The notes: a model not told the origin generated them from the letters alone. Shown: positions 1-8,361, counted from the stretch's first letter. The stretch: DNA of 64,000 nucleotides from RPRB01 sp035519675 (GCA_035519675.1 DATIWB010000099.1:1-64000), one strand, 5' to 3'. Numbers and translations are program-made.

Positions 1-354
1 CGGCAGGGCATCCAGCTGCTGGGGATGATGACCGAGGCGATGCACACCCCGCTGCTCGCCGACCGCTACGTGGCGCTCAAGTCCGCGGCGTACATCCACC
101 GCGCGGCCCGTGGCATCGACGAGGAGTTCGTCGTTCGGGAGGACGGGAAGATCGCCAACCGGGCCCGCTTCGTCTTCGGCAAGGCGATGGAGCTGCTCGA
201 GGAGTGCCGCCACGACGGACTGGTCACTGCCATCGGCCACGGCCGGTTCGGGGACGTGAAGCGGACCGAGACCGGCGGCAAGGGGCTGGAGGGCGTGCTG
301 GAGAAGGCCCCGGACTACTTCAACCCCTTCCTCGACATCCTGGAGGGGCGCTGA
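1..354 (+). CDS. kamD: Lysine 5,6-aminomutase alpha subunit, C-terminal part (left edge)
   Basis: The frame is open from base 1, so only the last 117 residues are present. The start lies left of the window. Identification rests on context: the next gene is the cobalamin-binding beta subunit, followed by kal and kce, the usual lysine-fermentation neighbours. KamD forms the PLP/adenosylcobalamin-dependent mutase that moves the terminal amino group of D-lysine or beta-lysine. The visible end (TEAMHTPLLADRY onwards) fits the C-terminal part of the alpha chain. Its TGA overlaps the ATG of kamE (TGATG), which suggests translational coupling and one-to-one subunit synthesis. Confidence 0.8.
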   Translation, partial: RQGIQLLGMMTEAMHTPLLADRYVALKSAAYIHRAARGIDEEFVVREDGKIANRARFVFGKAMELLEECRHDGLVTAIGHGRFGDVKRTETGGKGLEGVLEKAPDYFNPFLDILEGR

Positions 355-1136
355 TGGCCGGCGAGCCGAACCTGATCCGTGCCTACGGGGACCGCCGGGA
401 CGACGGGGTCATCCAGCTCTCGTTCACGCTCCCCGTCCCCCTCTCGGACAAGGCCAAGGAGGCCGCGCGGCGCTTCTGCACCCAGCTCGGCCTGCTGGAC
501 GTCAAGGTGGCGGCGGCGGAGCCCGCCGCGGACAACTACACCTTCTTCGTCGTCTACGGCCGCGCCGACGTCTCGCTGGACTACTCGGAGATCGACGTCC
601 CGGAGATCGTCTTCAAGAAGCTCGGGTTCGACGAGCTGAACAAGCTCATCGAGGACCGGGTCGCACGGCGGGTGGTCGTCCTCGGCGCCTGCACCGGGAC
701 CGACACCCACACCGTGGGGATCGACGCCATCCTCAACATGAAGGGCTACGCCGGCGACTACGGGCTGGAGCGGTACCCGTGGTTCGAGGCGTACAACCTC
801 GGCAGCCAGGTCCCGAACGAGGAGCTGATCCGCCGCGCGGAGGAGAGGAAGGCCGATGCGATCCTCGTCTCCCAGGTCGTGACCCAGCGCGACGTGCACA
901 AGGACAACAGCCGGCAGTTCATCGACGTGGCCAAGGCGCACGGGCTAAAGGGGAGGACCATCCTCCTCCTCGGCGGGCCGCGGGTGGACCACAAGCTGGC
1001 GATGGAGCTCGGGTTCGACGCAGGCTTCGGCCCCGGGACCAAGCCCTCGGACGTGGCGAACTACATCGTCCACGCGTTGCTGAAGAAGATGGGCAAGGAG
1101 CCCGAGGATCTGCACTTCGAGGGAGAGCCGGCATGA
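354..1136 (+). CDS. kamE: Lysine 5,6-aminomutase beta subunit (B12-binding)
   Basis: Cobalamin-binding subunit of the lysine 5,6-aminomutase, 260 residues. The base-off/His-on cobalamin motif D-x-H-x-x-G is visible as D117, H119 and G122 (TDTHTVG). Eleven residues after the His comes K130 in NMKGYAGDYGLE. This matches the family lysine that holds PLP through an internal aldimine. A Rossmann-like B12 domain follows (LLLGGPRVDHKLA, about residues 203-215). The ATG at 354 was chosen because it overlaps the kamD stop and yields the usual family length. The gene ends in ATGA, overlapping kal. Function is confident because both cofactor residues are present. Confidence 0.93.
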   Translation: MAGEPNLIRAYGDRRDDGVIQLSFTLPVPLSDKAKEAARRFCTQLGLLDVKVAAAEPAADNYTFFVVYGRADVSLDYSEIDVPEIVFKKLGFDELNKLIEDRVARRVVVLGACTGTDTHTVGIDAILNMKGYAGDYGLERYPWFEAYNLGSQVPNEELIRRAEERKADAILVSQVVTQRDVHKDNSRQFIDVAKAHGLKGRTILLLGGPRVDHKLAMELGFDAGFGPGTKPSDVANYIVHALLKKMGKEPEDLHFEGEPA

Positions 1137-1525
1137 GCGTGCGTTCGGTGCTCCGGCTTCGGATGTCCAGCCACGACGCCCACTACGGGGGCAACCTGGT
1201 GGACGGCGCGCGGATGCTCGGGCTCTTCGGCGACGTCGCCACCGAGCTGTGCATCCTCCACGACGGGGACGAGGGGCTGTTCCGCGCCTACGACTCGGTG
1301 GAGTTCCTGGTCCCGGTGCACGCCGGCGACTTCATCGAGGCCGAAGGGGAGATCATCGAGGTGGGGCGGACCAGCCGGAAGATGCGCTTCGAGGCACGGA
1401 AGGTGATCCGCCCGTCGCCCGACGTCTCAGAGTCCGCCGCCGAGGTGCTCGCCCCGCCGATCGTCGTCTGCCGCGCCACCGGGACCTGCGTGGTGCCACT
1501 CGACAAGCAGCGGGTGAAGCGATGA
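1133..1525 (+). CDS. kal: 3-aminobutyryl-CoA ammonia-lyase
   Basis: A 130-residue hotdog-fold protein that removes ammonia from L-3-aminobutyryl-CoA to give crotonyl-CoA in the lysine fermentation pathway. Characteristic stretches are the N-terminal HDAHYGGNLVDGARML and the central FLVPVHAGDFIEAEGEI typical of hotdog lyases and thioesterases. It starts in an ATGA overlap with kamE and ends in an ATGA overlap with kce, so four genes form one coupled operon. Without the operon a generic hotdog thioesterase would be the alternative; the context makes Kal much more likely. Confidence 0.85.
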   Translation: MSVRSVLRLRMSSHDAHYGGNLVDGARMLGLFGDVATELCILHDGDEGLFRAYDSVEFLVPVHAGDFIEAEGEIIEVGRTSRKMRFEARKVIRPSPDVSESAAEVLAPPIVVCRATGTCVVPLDKQRVKR

Positions 1526-2349
1526 GCGCTCCGTACCTCATCACCGCGGCGATGGTGGGGGCGGAGACCACCCGGGAGCAGACACCCTACCTCCCCATCA
1601 CCGCCGAGGAGATCGCCCTGGATGCCGCCCGTTGCCGCGAGGCGGGTGCGGCGATGGTGCACCTCCACGTCCGCCGTGCGGACGGCTCGCCCTCCCAGGA
1701 CGCCGAGCTCTTCCGGGCGGCCATCCGTGCCATCCGCGCGCGCTCCGACGTGCTCGTCCAGACCTCCACCGGGGGCGCGGTGGGGATGACCGCCGACGAG
1801 CGTTGCGGCCCCCTGACCTTGACCGGCGCCGACCGGCCGGACATGGCGACGCTTACCACCGGGACGGTGAACTTCGGCGACGAGGTGTTCAGCAATCCGC
1901 GCCCCCTGGTGAAGGAGATCGCCCGGCGCATCCGCGCGCTCGGCATCCGCCCGGAGATCGAGTGCTTCGACACCGGGATGATCGAGCAGGCCGAGTGGCT
2001 GGCCAAGGAGGGGCTGGTGGACCTCCCGGCGCACTACGACTTCGTGCTCGGGGTGCCGGGCTCGCTCGGCGCGTCGGAGCGGGCGCTGGACTTCATGGTG
2101 GGCTCGCTGCCGGCGGGGAGCACCTGGACCGTGGCCGGGGTGGGGCGCCACCAGCTGCCGATGGCCGAGCTCGCGGCAGCGAAGGGCGGCAACGGACGGG
2201 TCGGACTCGAGGACAACGTCTACCTGAGCAAGGGCGTCCTGGCCAAGGGCAACTGGGAGCTGGTGGCGGAAGCCGCGAGGCGGGCCCGCGCCCAGGGCCG
2301 GGAGATCGCCACGCCCCAGCAAGCCCGGGAGCTGCTCCGGCTGGGTTGA
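1522..2349 (+). CDS. kce: 3-keto-5-aminohexanoate cleavage enzyme (BKACE family)
   Basis: 275 residues, BKACE/DUF849 family. In lysine degradation Kce condenses 5-amino-3-oxohexanoate with acetyl-CoA to give acetoacetate and 3-aminobutyryl-CoA, the substrate of the upstream kal product. The zinc-binding HLH of this family is visible as H47 and H49 (VHLHVR), with the usual glycine-rich STGGAVGMT and EIECFDTGM segments. The BKACE family covers several beta-keto acids, so specificity is inferred from kamDE and kal. It is the last gene of the operon and meets the next gene tail to tail. Confidence 0.88.
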   Translation: MSAPYLITAAMVGAETTREQTPYLPITAEEIALDAARCREAGAAMVHLHVRRADGSPSQDAELFRAAIRAIRARSDVLVQTSTGGAVGMTADERCGPLTLTGADRPDMATLTTGTVNFGDEVFSNPRPLVKEIARRIRALGIRPEIECFDTGMIEQAEWLAKEGLVDLPAHYDFVLGVPGSLGASERALDFMVGSLPAGSTWTVAGVGRHQLPMAELAAAKGGNGRVGLEDNVYLSKGVLAKGNWELVAEAARRARAQGREIATPQQARELLRLG

Positions 2350-2353
2350 GCCG

Positions 2354-2950
2354 TCAGCGGCGGAGCCGAACCCAGGGCAACCCCGCGAGCGCGTCGATCC
2401 CCGCCGCTGCCTGCTCGAGCTCGTGCCGTGCAGCGGCCTGGTCCAGGCTCCCGGGGACCTCACGCGCGCGGCGGAGCGCCGCCCACGACACCAGCTCGGT
2501 GGCGTGCGAGCCTGCCTCGGTGTGGACCTGCTCGGCGTGGACCAGCAGGGCGCGCGCGAGGGCCTTCGAGCTCGGCCCCGATGCCCGCACCCGTCCGGCG
2601 CGCTCCACGCTGTCCAGCAACTCGCGGGCCAGCGGTGTGAGCGCCTCCATCTGCCATGGGGCACGGGCCTCCCCGACGCTCACCAGCGCCGGCCAGAGCC
2701 GCCGGTGCACCAGCGTCACCTTCGCCGAGAGCAGCGGGGCGAAGAGCACCTCGCCGCGGTCCTCCAGCTCGCTCGCCACCTGGAAGATGCGCCGTCCGGC
2801 CGGGTGACCCCACCAGGACCCACGGATAGCTTTGCCGGCCACCAGCGCCGTCAGGCTCGGCCTCCGCCCGTCGTGCATGAAGAGCAGGCCCGTTCGCTCG
2901 AGGGCGTCCACCGCCTGGCGAAGCGCCGCCTCGGTGGCCTCGTCCTGCAT
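2354..2950 (-). CDS. Conserved hypothetical protein (GSWWGHP motif)
   Basis: 198 residues when started at the ATG at 2950 (MQDEATEAAL). The frame stays open to 3040, but the upstream part reads like non-coding sequence. The striking segment is GSWWGHPAGRRIF near residue 43, followed by LLSAKVTLVHRRLWPAL. I recall that combination from an uncharacterised widespread bacterial family, but cannot attach a function. No signal peptide, membrane segment or metal motif is seen. It converges on kce with only four bases between stops. Confidence 0.7.
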   Translation of the reverse strand: MQDEATEAALRQAVDALERTGLLFMHDGRRPSLTALVAGKAIRGSWWGHPAGRRIFQVASELEDRGEVLFAPLLSAKVTLVHRRLWPALVSVGEARAPWQMEALTPLARELLDSVERAGRVRASGPSSKALARALLVHAEQVHTEAGSHATELVSWAALRRAREVPGSLDQAAARHELEQAAAGIDALAGLPWVRLRR

Positions 2951-3084
2951 TGCTGCTCGGTATACCCCTCGTCTGGCGACCTTCAACGGGCATGCCAGGC
3001 GCAGCCCCGGGTCCGGGAGGGTGCGGGGGGTGGATCGCACTGAAACCGAACGGACGGCGCGTCGTGTCAGACTAGGCTGGGCCA

Positions 3085-3549
3085 GTGACCATCGAGAAGT
3101 TCCGGAAGGCCCGAACGCGGATGGCGGAGGCCGGGGGTGGCGAGTTCGAGGGGCCGAGGCCGGAGGCGCTGGTGACGCGCGCCGAGGCAGTCCTGGGCGT
3201 CGTCTTCCCCCCGAGCTACCGGCAGTTCCTGCTCGAGCTCGGCTGCGGCAACCTCGCCGGGTTCGAGGTCTACGGGCTCGTCGACGAGGACTTCACCCGC
3301 CCGGGTGTCCCTGACGCCGTCAGGCTCACGCTCGAGGAGCGCCGGAACGTCGGGCTCGATCCCCGCTACGTGGTCATCGGGACGCTCGGAGACGGGTCCA
3401 TCGACTGTCTGGACACGGCCCACCTCGACCGGCAGGGCGAGGCTACCGTGGTGCAGCTGTCGGCCGAGGGCGAGGACCCGGTGAAGCTGGCGGACAGCTT
3501 CGGGGAGTACTTTCTCACCGAGGTCACGGACGCCCTCTCGGAGGATTGA
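3085..3549 (+). CDS. SMI1/KNR4 (SUKH) family protein
   Basis: 154 residues from a GTG start. The pattern VLGVVFPPSYRQFLLELGCGNLAGFEVYGL is the N-terminal signature of the SUKH superfamily, and SFGEYFLTEV near the end matches the C-terminal helix. SUKH proteins are often immunity proteins of polymorphic toxin systems, but many are free-standing with unknown roles. No toxin gene is next to this one (neighbours are a metabolic carboxyltransferase and a hypothetical), so an immunity role is not supported by context. The GTG at 3085 is the only plausible start before the conserved region. Confidence 0.75.
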   Translation: MTIEKFRKARTRMAEAGGGEFEGPRPEALVTRAEAVLGVVFPPSYRQFLLELGCGNLAGFEVYGLVDEDFTRPGVPDAVRLTLEERRNVGLDPRYVVIGTLGDGSIDCLDTAHLDRQGEATVVQLSAEGEDPVKLADSFGEYFLTEVTDALSED

Positions 3550-3568
3550 GAGCCCGGACCTCGAGGGG

Positions 3569-5152
3569 CTAGAACGGCGGCACCTCGCGTCGCCTCCACG
3601 GCCTTTCCACGTGCTTGTTCGCCGTCCGGGCCAGCGCCAGGGCCAGGGCCTTCCGGGTCTCCCGCGGGTCGATGACGTCGTCCACCATCGCCAGCGCCGC
3701 CGCCCGGTCGATGCGCACGTGCGGCTTGAGCCCCGCGGCCAGCTCCTCCTTGATCGTCTTCGCCGCCTCGGGGCTCCCGGCCTGCTCCAGGAGCTTCTTC
3801 GCTCCGATGGAGACGAGCCCCTCGGCGCCCATGATGCCGATCTCCGCCTCCGGCCAGGCCAGGAGGAGGTCCGGCTCGTATGCCCGGCCGTTCATCACGT
3901 AGTAGCCGGCGCCGAAGCCCTTCCGCACCACCACGGTGAGCTTCGGCACGGTGGCATTGGAGACCAGCTGGAGCATCCGCGCCCCGTGGCGGATGAGCCC
4001 GCTCTGCTCGCCCTTGGTCCCCACCAGGAACCCGGGGACGTCCTGGAGGAAGAGGAGCGGAATCCGGAAGGCGTCGCAGAGCGCGACGAAGCGCGCCGCC
4101 TTGTCCGAGGCGGCGACGTCCAGCACCCCGCCCAGGAACATGGAGTTGCTCGCCACCACCCCCACGCTCCAGCCGTCGATGCGGCACAGCCCGGTGATGA
4201 TGTTCCGCGCGAATCGCGGCTTCAGGGGGAAGAACTTCCGGTCATCGGCCAGCGCCAGGATGACCTTGTGCATGTCGAAGGCCTGCCGCGGGTTGTCGGG
4301 GACGACCGCGAGGAGCGCCTCGTCGCGCCGGTCGGCCGGGTCGCTGCCCACGCGCCGTGGCGGCCTCTCCGCGCAGTGCGAGGGGAAGAACGACAGGTAC
4401 TCCCGGACCGCGGCGATGCAGGCCGCATCGTCGGCGAACTCCCCGTCGGCGACGCCGGAGACCTCGTTGTGGAGCTTGCTTCCCCCGAGCTGCTGCTCGG
4501 TCACGTCCTCGCCCACGGTGCTCTTCACCAGCGCCGGCCCGCCCACCGCGATGCTGCCCACCTCCTTCACCATCGGCACGTAGTCCGCCAGGCCGGGGAT
4601 GTACGCCGTGCCCGCGGCACCCGGGCCGAGCATCGCCGAGACCTGGGGCACCACCCCGCTGAGCACCGATTGCTCGCGAAAGAGGTACCCGGTGTCGGCG
4701 AAGCCGGCCAGCCGGCGCGGATCCACCTCCCCCCCGGCTTCGAGCCGGGCCCCGCCGGAGTCCACCAGCCACACGATGGGTGTCCGGTCCTTCAACGCCA
4801 GGTCGCGGAGCCGGGTGACCTTCCGCTCGCCCACCTCGCCGATGCTCCCCCCGAGCACGGTGAAGTCGTAGATCGCAGCCGCCACCGGACGGCCCTCGAT
4901 GGTCCCGAAGGCGGTGATGACCGCGTCGGCCGCGCTGGGCCGCGAAGGGTCTTCCTCCTCCAGGAGCCGCCCCTCCGCCGCCGCCAGCATCCCCAGCTCC
5001 TGGACCGAGCCGGGGTCGAAGAGCAGGGCGAGCCGCTGGCGCGCGTCCAGCTTCCCCCGGCCGTGCTGCCGCCCGACCCGCTGGGTGCCGCCCATCTCCG
5101 CCTTCCGGGCCTTGAGCTCGGCCAGCCGCTCGACTGCGTCCTTCATTCCCAT
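3569..5152 (-). CDS. Acyl-CoA carboxylase, carboxyltransferase (beta) subunit
   Basis: 527 residues from the ATG at 5152 (a second ATG at 5146 is equally placed). Crotonase-like carboxyltransferase of the propionyl-/methylcrotonyl-CoA carboxylase type, moving CO2 from carboxybiotin to an acyl-CoA. Visible hallmarks are WLVDSGGARL, AMLGPGAAGTAYIPGLADYV, the second oxyanion region LLFLQDVPGFLVG, and RKGFGAGYYVMNG. Biotin carboxylase and biotin carrier genes are not adjacent, so the partner must be elsewhere. The acyl-CoA substrate cannot be read from the sequence. It is transcribed away from the EEP hydrolase gene across a 79-bp gap. Confidence 0.88.
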   Translation of the reverse strand: MGMKDAVERLAELKARKAEMGGTQRVGRQHGRGKLDARQRLALLFDPGSVQELGMLAAAEGRLLEEEDPSRPSAADAVITAFGTIEGRPVAAAIYDFTVLGGSIGEVGERKVTRLRDLALKDRTPIVWLVDSGGARLEAGGEVDPRRLAGFADTGYLFREQSVLSGVVPQVSAMLGPGAAGTAYIPGLADYVPMVKEVGSIAVGGPALVKSTVGEDVTEQQLGGSKLHNEVSGVADGEFADDAACIAAVREYLSFFPSHCAERPPRRVGSDPADRRDEALLAVVPDNPRQAFDMHKVILALADDRKFFPLKPRFARNIITGLCRIDGWSVGVVASNSMFLGGVLDVAASDKAARFVALCDAFRIPLLFLQDVPGFLVGTKGEQSGLIRHGARMLQLVSNATVPKLTVVVRKGFGAGYYVMNGRAYEPDLLLAWPEAEIGIMGAEGLVSIGAKKLLEQAGSPEAAKTIKEELAAGLKPHVRIDRAAALAMVDDVIDPRETRKALALALARTANKHVERPWRRREVPPF

Positions 5153-5231
5153 GACGACGCACGTTACCGGACACCCGCCCGCTCCCGCGCGCCTTCCGGG
5201 CCGGCGTATCCTGGAGGCCCGCCCCACCGCC

Positions 5232-6188
5232 ATGCCCGAGCGGCCGCTCCGAATCGTCAGCTACAACGTCCGGTACTTCGGGCACGCCCTCCGGGGGCTG
5301 GCGACCACCCGCAGGTCACTGGAGCGCATCGCCCAGCGGCTGGCGAGCCTGACCCCGCTGGCGGATGTGATCTGCTTCCAGGAGGTGGAGACCCGCTCGC
5401 TGCGGAGCACGCTCGCCTTTCCTGGCACCCACACCCAGCTCGAGGCGTTCATGGCCGCCTTCGAGCGCGCCTTCTCCCGCGCGGGCCTGGTGTTCCCCTA
5501 CGACGCGTTCCACTTCCGGGCGCACACCTACCAGTTCCGCTCCACCACGCTCTACACCACCGGGCTGGCGGTGGTCGTCAACCGCAACCGGCTCCGGGTG
5601 GAGGGCCACAACGTGCTCAGCCCGCACGCCATCACCCACCACCACGTGGCCCGGCTGCGGGACAGCAAGCAGAGCCGGATCTGCGCCCACGTGCGGCTGA
5701 CCACCCCCGCGGGGCGCCCCTTCCACGTGTTCAACACCCACCTCAGCCTGCCCACCCCCTTCACCCGCGAGTTCTGGAGCGAGAAGGAGAAGATGGGCTT
5801 CGGGCTCAACCAGCTCATCGAGGCGAAGAAGCTGGCCAGCTTCGTCCAGGCCCACGCCGATGGTGAGCCGTTCGTGGTGGGCGGAGACTTCAACTCCTCG
5901 CCCGCCTCCCCGGTGTACCGGTACCTGTCGGAAGAGGTGGGATGGGTCGGAGCGCAGGAGGCGCTGAAGCAGATCGACCGTTCGCACCGCGGGTTCCCCA
6001 CCGCGGGCTTCTTCCGACTCCGGATGCACCTCGACCACCTCTTCGGGGGGAACGGGATCCACTGGGTGGACCTGGCGGGCACCGAGCCCTTCGGGCGGGG
6101 CCCGTTCCATGGACTGTCGGATCACGTCCCGTTGATCGCCCGGTTCGAGCCCCCGACCGCCGGGCATGCGGGCAGCGAGGCGGTTTGA
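5232..6188 (+). CDS. Endonuclease/exonuclease/phosphatase family protein
   Basis: 318 residues, EEP superfamily of Mg-dependent phosphodiesterases (exonuclease III, DNase I, sphingomyelinase-like). Ordered motifs are IVSYNVRYFG at the start, CFQEVET (metal-binding Glu), VFNTHLSLP, GGDFNSSP (catalytic Asp/Asn) and SDHVPLIARF (catalytic His) at the end. No signal peptide is present. The substrate (nucleic acid, lipid or other phosphodiester) cannot be decided. The ATG at 5232 directly precedes the conserved first strand; longer in-frame extensions overlap the divergent carboxyltransferase. Confidence 0.88.
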   Translation: MPERPLRIVSYNVRYFGHALRGLATTRRSLERIAQRLASLTPLADVICFQEVETRSLRSTLAFPGTHTQLEAFMAAFERAFSRAGLVFPYDAFHFRAHTYQFRSTTLYTTGLAVVVNRNRLRVEGHNVLSPHAITHHHVARLRDSKQSRICAHVRLTTPAGRPFHVFNTHLSLPTPFTREFWSEKEKMGFGLNQLIEAKKLASFVQAHADGEPFVVGGDFNSSPASPVYRYLSEEVGWVGAQEALKQIDRSHRGFPTAGFFRLRMHLDHLFGGNGIHWVDLAGTEPFGRGPFHGLSDHVPLIARFEPPTAGHAGSEAV

Positions 6189-6206
6189 CGTACAATCCGG
6201 GGCCGC

Positions 6207-7913
6207 GTGGCCAGGCTGGATCCGATCTTCGAGCGCCTCCTGAAGGAGGGCAGCGAGCTGCTCTTCGACACCGGTGCCCCTGCGGTGATGCGCACCGGCG
6301 CGGGCGAGGTCCCGGTGCTCCGGCAGCAGCTCACCGCCCAGCAGATCGCCGGAATCTTCGCCGAGCTGGTGCCGAGCGAGATGCGCAACAGCTTCCCCCC
6401 GCACGGGGTGAGCAAGTTCGAGTACGGCGCCCCGGCGGGACGGGTGGTGGTGAGCTTCGAGCGCAACGGCGGCAACGTCCGGGCGATGGTGCGGCCGGCG
6501 GAGAAGGGCGGCGAGGAGGCGGGGGAGCCGATCGAGCTGGCCTCCGCCGCCGAGATGCTGCACGAGTACATGCACGGGCCGGGCACGGTGAGCCCCGGGA
6601 CGGCTCCCACCCCCGCGACCGTGGGCATCCCCGCGGGCTCGCAGCCCGGCGTCCGCCGCGGGGTGGCCAAGGACATCCAGTTCCGTGAGCTGCCGGGCAC
6701 GGGGACCCAGGCACCCGGCAAGGCCAGCCCGCAGCCCCAGGCGCCCGTCGCCGCCCCCAGCCCGGCAGCGGAGCCGGTCCGCAGCGTGAAGGCCTCGACT
6801 GCTGCCCCCATCCCGTCCGCCGATCCCCGGGCGGCCATGGACCAGCTGCTGAATCTCATGCTGGACCGCAAGGCCTCGGACCTTCACCTCTCGTCCGACA
6901 CCACGCCCATCATCCGGGTGGACGGCGACATGACCCCCATCGAGGGTTACCCGCCGCTGGCGCCGGGCCGGCTCAAGGATCTCTTGTTCTCCATCGCCCC
7001 GGAGAAGAACCGGGAACAGTGGCTGTCCATCAAGGACACGGACTTTGCCTACGAGACGCCGCGGGCCCGCTTCCGGGTGAACCTCTTCGACGACCGCAAG
7101 GGCATCGGCTGCGTGATGCGGCAGATCCCCAACACCATCCGCACCGCACAGGAGATGGGCCTTCCCCAGCCGGTGCTGGACCTGTGCTTCCTCAACAAGG
7201 GGCTGGTGGTGGTCACCGGGCCGACCGGATCGGGCAAGAGCACCACCCTGGCCTCGATGATCGACCACATCAACCGGAACCGGGACGATCACATCATCAC
7301 CATCGAGGACCCGATCGAGTTCGTGCACCCCAACCGCCGCTGTCTGGTGAACCAGCGGGAGATCGGCGTGCACACCGGCTCGTTCAAGCACGCGCTCCGG
7401 GCGGCGCTCCGCGAGGATCCGGACATCGTGCTGGTGGGCGAGATGCGAGACCTCGAGACCATCGCCATCGCCATCGAGACCGCGGAGACCGGACACCTGG
7501 TCTTCGGCACGCTGCACACCAACACCGCGCCCAGCACGGTGGACCGGATCATCGATCAGTTCCCCGCCGACCGGCAGGAGCAGATCCGGATGATGCTCAG
7601 CGAGAGCCTCAAGGGCGTCATCACCCAGACCCTGTGCAAGAAGATCGGGGGAGGCCGGGTGGCGGCGATGGAGATCCTCATCGCCACCTCCAGCGTGGCC
7701 AACCTCATCCGCGAGGGGAAGACCTTCCAGATCCCCTCGATGATGCAGACCGGGAAGGGCGTGGGGATGCAGACCCTGAACGACGCCCTGTTCGACCTGG
7801 TGAAGAAGAAGCTGGTCGAGCCCCAGGAGGCCTACACCAAGGCCGTCCACAAGGCCGAGCTGAAGCAGATGCTCGAGCGCGGCGGGTTCAAGCTGGAGGC
7901 AGAGGCCGCCTAG
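6207..7913 (+). CDS. PilT-like type IV pilus retraction ATPase with extra N-terminal domain
   Basis: 568 residues from a GTG. Residues from about 211 onward are a complete PilT/PilU core: MLDRKASDLHLSSDTTP at the N-domain, Walker A GPTGSGKST near 338, the Asp box around IITIEDPIEF, Walker B DPDIVLVGEMRD, and the His box GHLVFGTLHTN. PilT drives pilus retraction in twitching motility. The first roughly 110 residues look like a second, degenerate copy of the PilT N-terminal PAS-like domain. A Pro/Ala-rich linker of about 95 residues follows. Standard PilT proteins are about 340-370 residues. Several PilT paralogues are common in myxobacteria, so no gene symbol is given. Confidence 0.9.
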   Translation: MARLDPIFERLLKEGSELLFDTGAPAVMRTGAGEVPVLRQQLTAQQIAGIFAELVPSEMRNSFPPHGVSKFEYGAPAGRVVVSFERNGGNVRAMVRPAEKGGEEAGEPIELASAAEMLHEYMHGPGTVSPGTAPTPATVGIPAGSQPGVRRGVAKDIQFRELPGTGTQAPGKASPQPQAPVAAPSPAAEPVRSVKASTAAPIPSADPRAAMDQLLNLMLDRKASDLHLSSDTTPIIRVDGDMTPIEGYPPLAPGRLKDLLFSIAPEKNREQWLSIKDTDFAYETPRARFRVNLFDDRKGIGCVMRQIPNTIRTAQEMGLPQPVLDLCFLNKGLVVVTGPTGSGKSTTLASMIDHINRNRDDHIITIEDPIEFVHPNRRCLVNQREIGVHTGSFKHALRAALREDPDIVLVGEMRDLETIAIAIETAETGHLVFGTLHTNTAPSTVDRIIDQFPADRQEQIRMMLSESLKGVITQTLCKKIGGGRVAAMEILIATSSVANLIREGKTFQIPSMMQTGKGVGMQTLNDALFDLVKKKLVEPQEAYTKAVHKAELKQMLERGGFKLEAEAA

Positions 7914-7941
7914 AGGCCCGCGCGGTGGGCAGGGGAGGGGG

Positions 7942-7963
7942 CCGCCGGGCTCTCACCCGGCGG
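7942..7963. terminator. GC hairpin between convergent genes
   Basis: Perfect 8-bp inverted repeat CCGCCGGG / CCCGGCGG around a 6-base loop, placed between the stop of the PilT-like gene (7913) and the stop of the RHH gene on the other strand (7970). There is no T-tract on either side. It is a plausible bidirectional hairpin but not a proven intrinsic terminator. Confidence 0.4.
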
Positions 7964-7969
7964 GCCGGC

Positions 7970-8152
7970 TCACCTTCCGGAGAGGACGTCGTTCACCGAG
8001 GGCATCTTCTGGATGTCGCCGCGGGCGACCTTCCAGGCCTGCTGGACGATCCAGGAGAGCGAGCGGTCCTGCCGCGTCGCCTCGTGCTGGATCTCCATCA
8101 GCATCTCCTCGGGGAAATACAGCGACTGTTTCCGGTGATCGGTGCCCGGCAT
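7970..8152 (-). CDS. Small ribbon-helix-helix-like protein, second of tandem pair
   Basis: 60 residues, MPGTDHRKQSLYFPEEM onwards. It is a close paralogue of the next gene upstream: both share KQSLYFPEEML, I-x-x-EATRQDRSLSW, VQQAW and a final VNDV. A short beta strand followed by two helices is the shape of Arc/CopG ribbon-helix-helix DNA-binding proteins. From memory it resembles a small family catalogued in myxobacteria (TIGR04563). The ATG at 8152 overlaps the upstream stop (TGATG), so the two are probably co-translated. Target and role are unknown. Confidence 0.75.
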   Translation of the reverse strand: MPGTDHRKQSLYFPEEMLMEIQHEATRQDRSLSWIVQQAWKVARGDIQKMPSVNDVLSGR

Positions 8153-8361
8153 CAGGCTTCCTCGCGCGTGTCGGGGAGCGCCGGCTCGCCCGTCACGTCG
8201 TTCACCGCAGGAAAGGCCTTGATGCGCTCGCGGGCGATCCGCCACGCCTGCTGCACCACCCAGGAGAGCGAGCGGTCCTGCCTCGTGGCCTCCTCCTGGA
8301 TCTCCCGGAGCATCTCCTCCGGGAAGTACAAACTCTGCTTGCGCTTGTCGGTTCCGGCCAT
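8152..8361 (-). CDS. Small ribbon-helix-helix-like protein, first of tandem pair
   Basis: 69 residues, MAGTDKRKQSLYFPEEMLRE onwards, about two-thirds identical to the following gene by eye, with a longer acidic C-terminal tail (TGEPALPDTREEA). Predicted RHH fold, so possibly a DNA-binding dimer or heterodimer with its neighbour. No toxin gene is attached, which argues against a classical antitoxin. The 128 bases upstream lead back to the minus-strand terminator at 8489-8529, so these genes either have their own promoter or are reached by read-through. Confidence 0.75.
   Translation of the reverse strand: MAGTDKRKQSLYFPEEMLREIQEEATRQDRSLSWVVQQAWRIARERIKAFPAVNDVTGEPALPDTREEA

Noticed and set aside
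3085..3549. SUKH protein as immunity gene of a toxin system
   Set aside because: No toxin, secretion or other immunity gene nearby; neighbours are metabolic.
3611..5866. 751-codon plus-strand frame opposite the carboxyltransferase
   Set aside because: No recognisable domain; the minus-strand frame has all carboxyltransferase motifs.
5316..7850. 844-codon minus-strand open frame opposite the EEP and PilT-like genes
   Set aside because: His/Asp/Val/Gly-rich with no domain; the plus-strand genes have complete motif sets.
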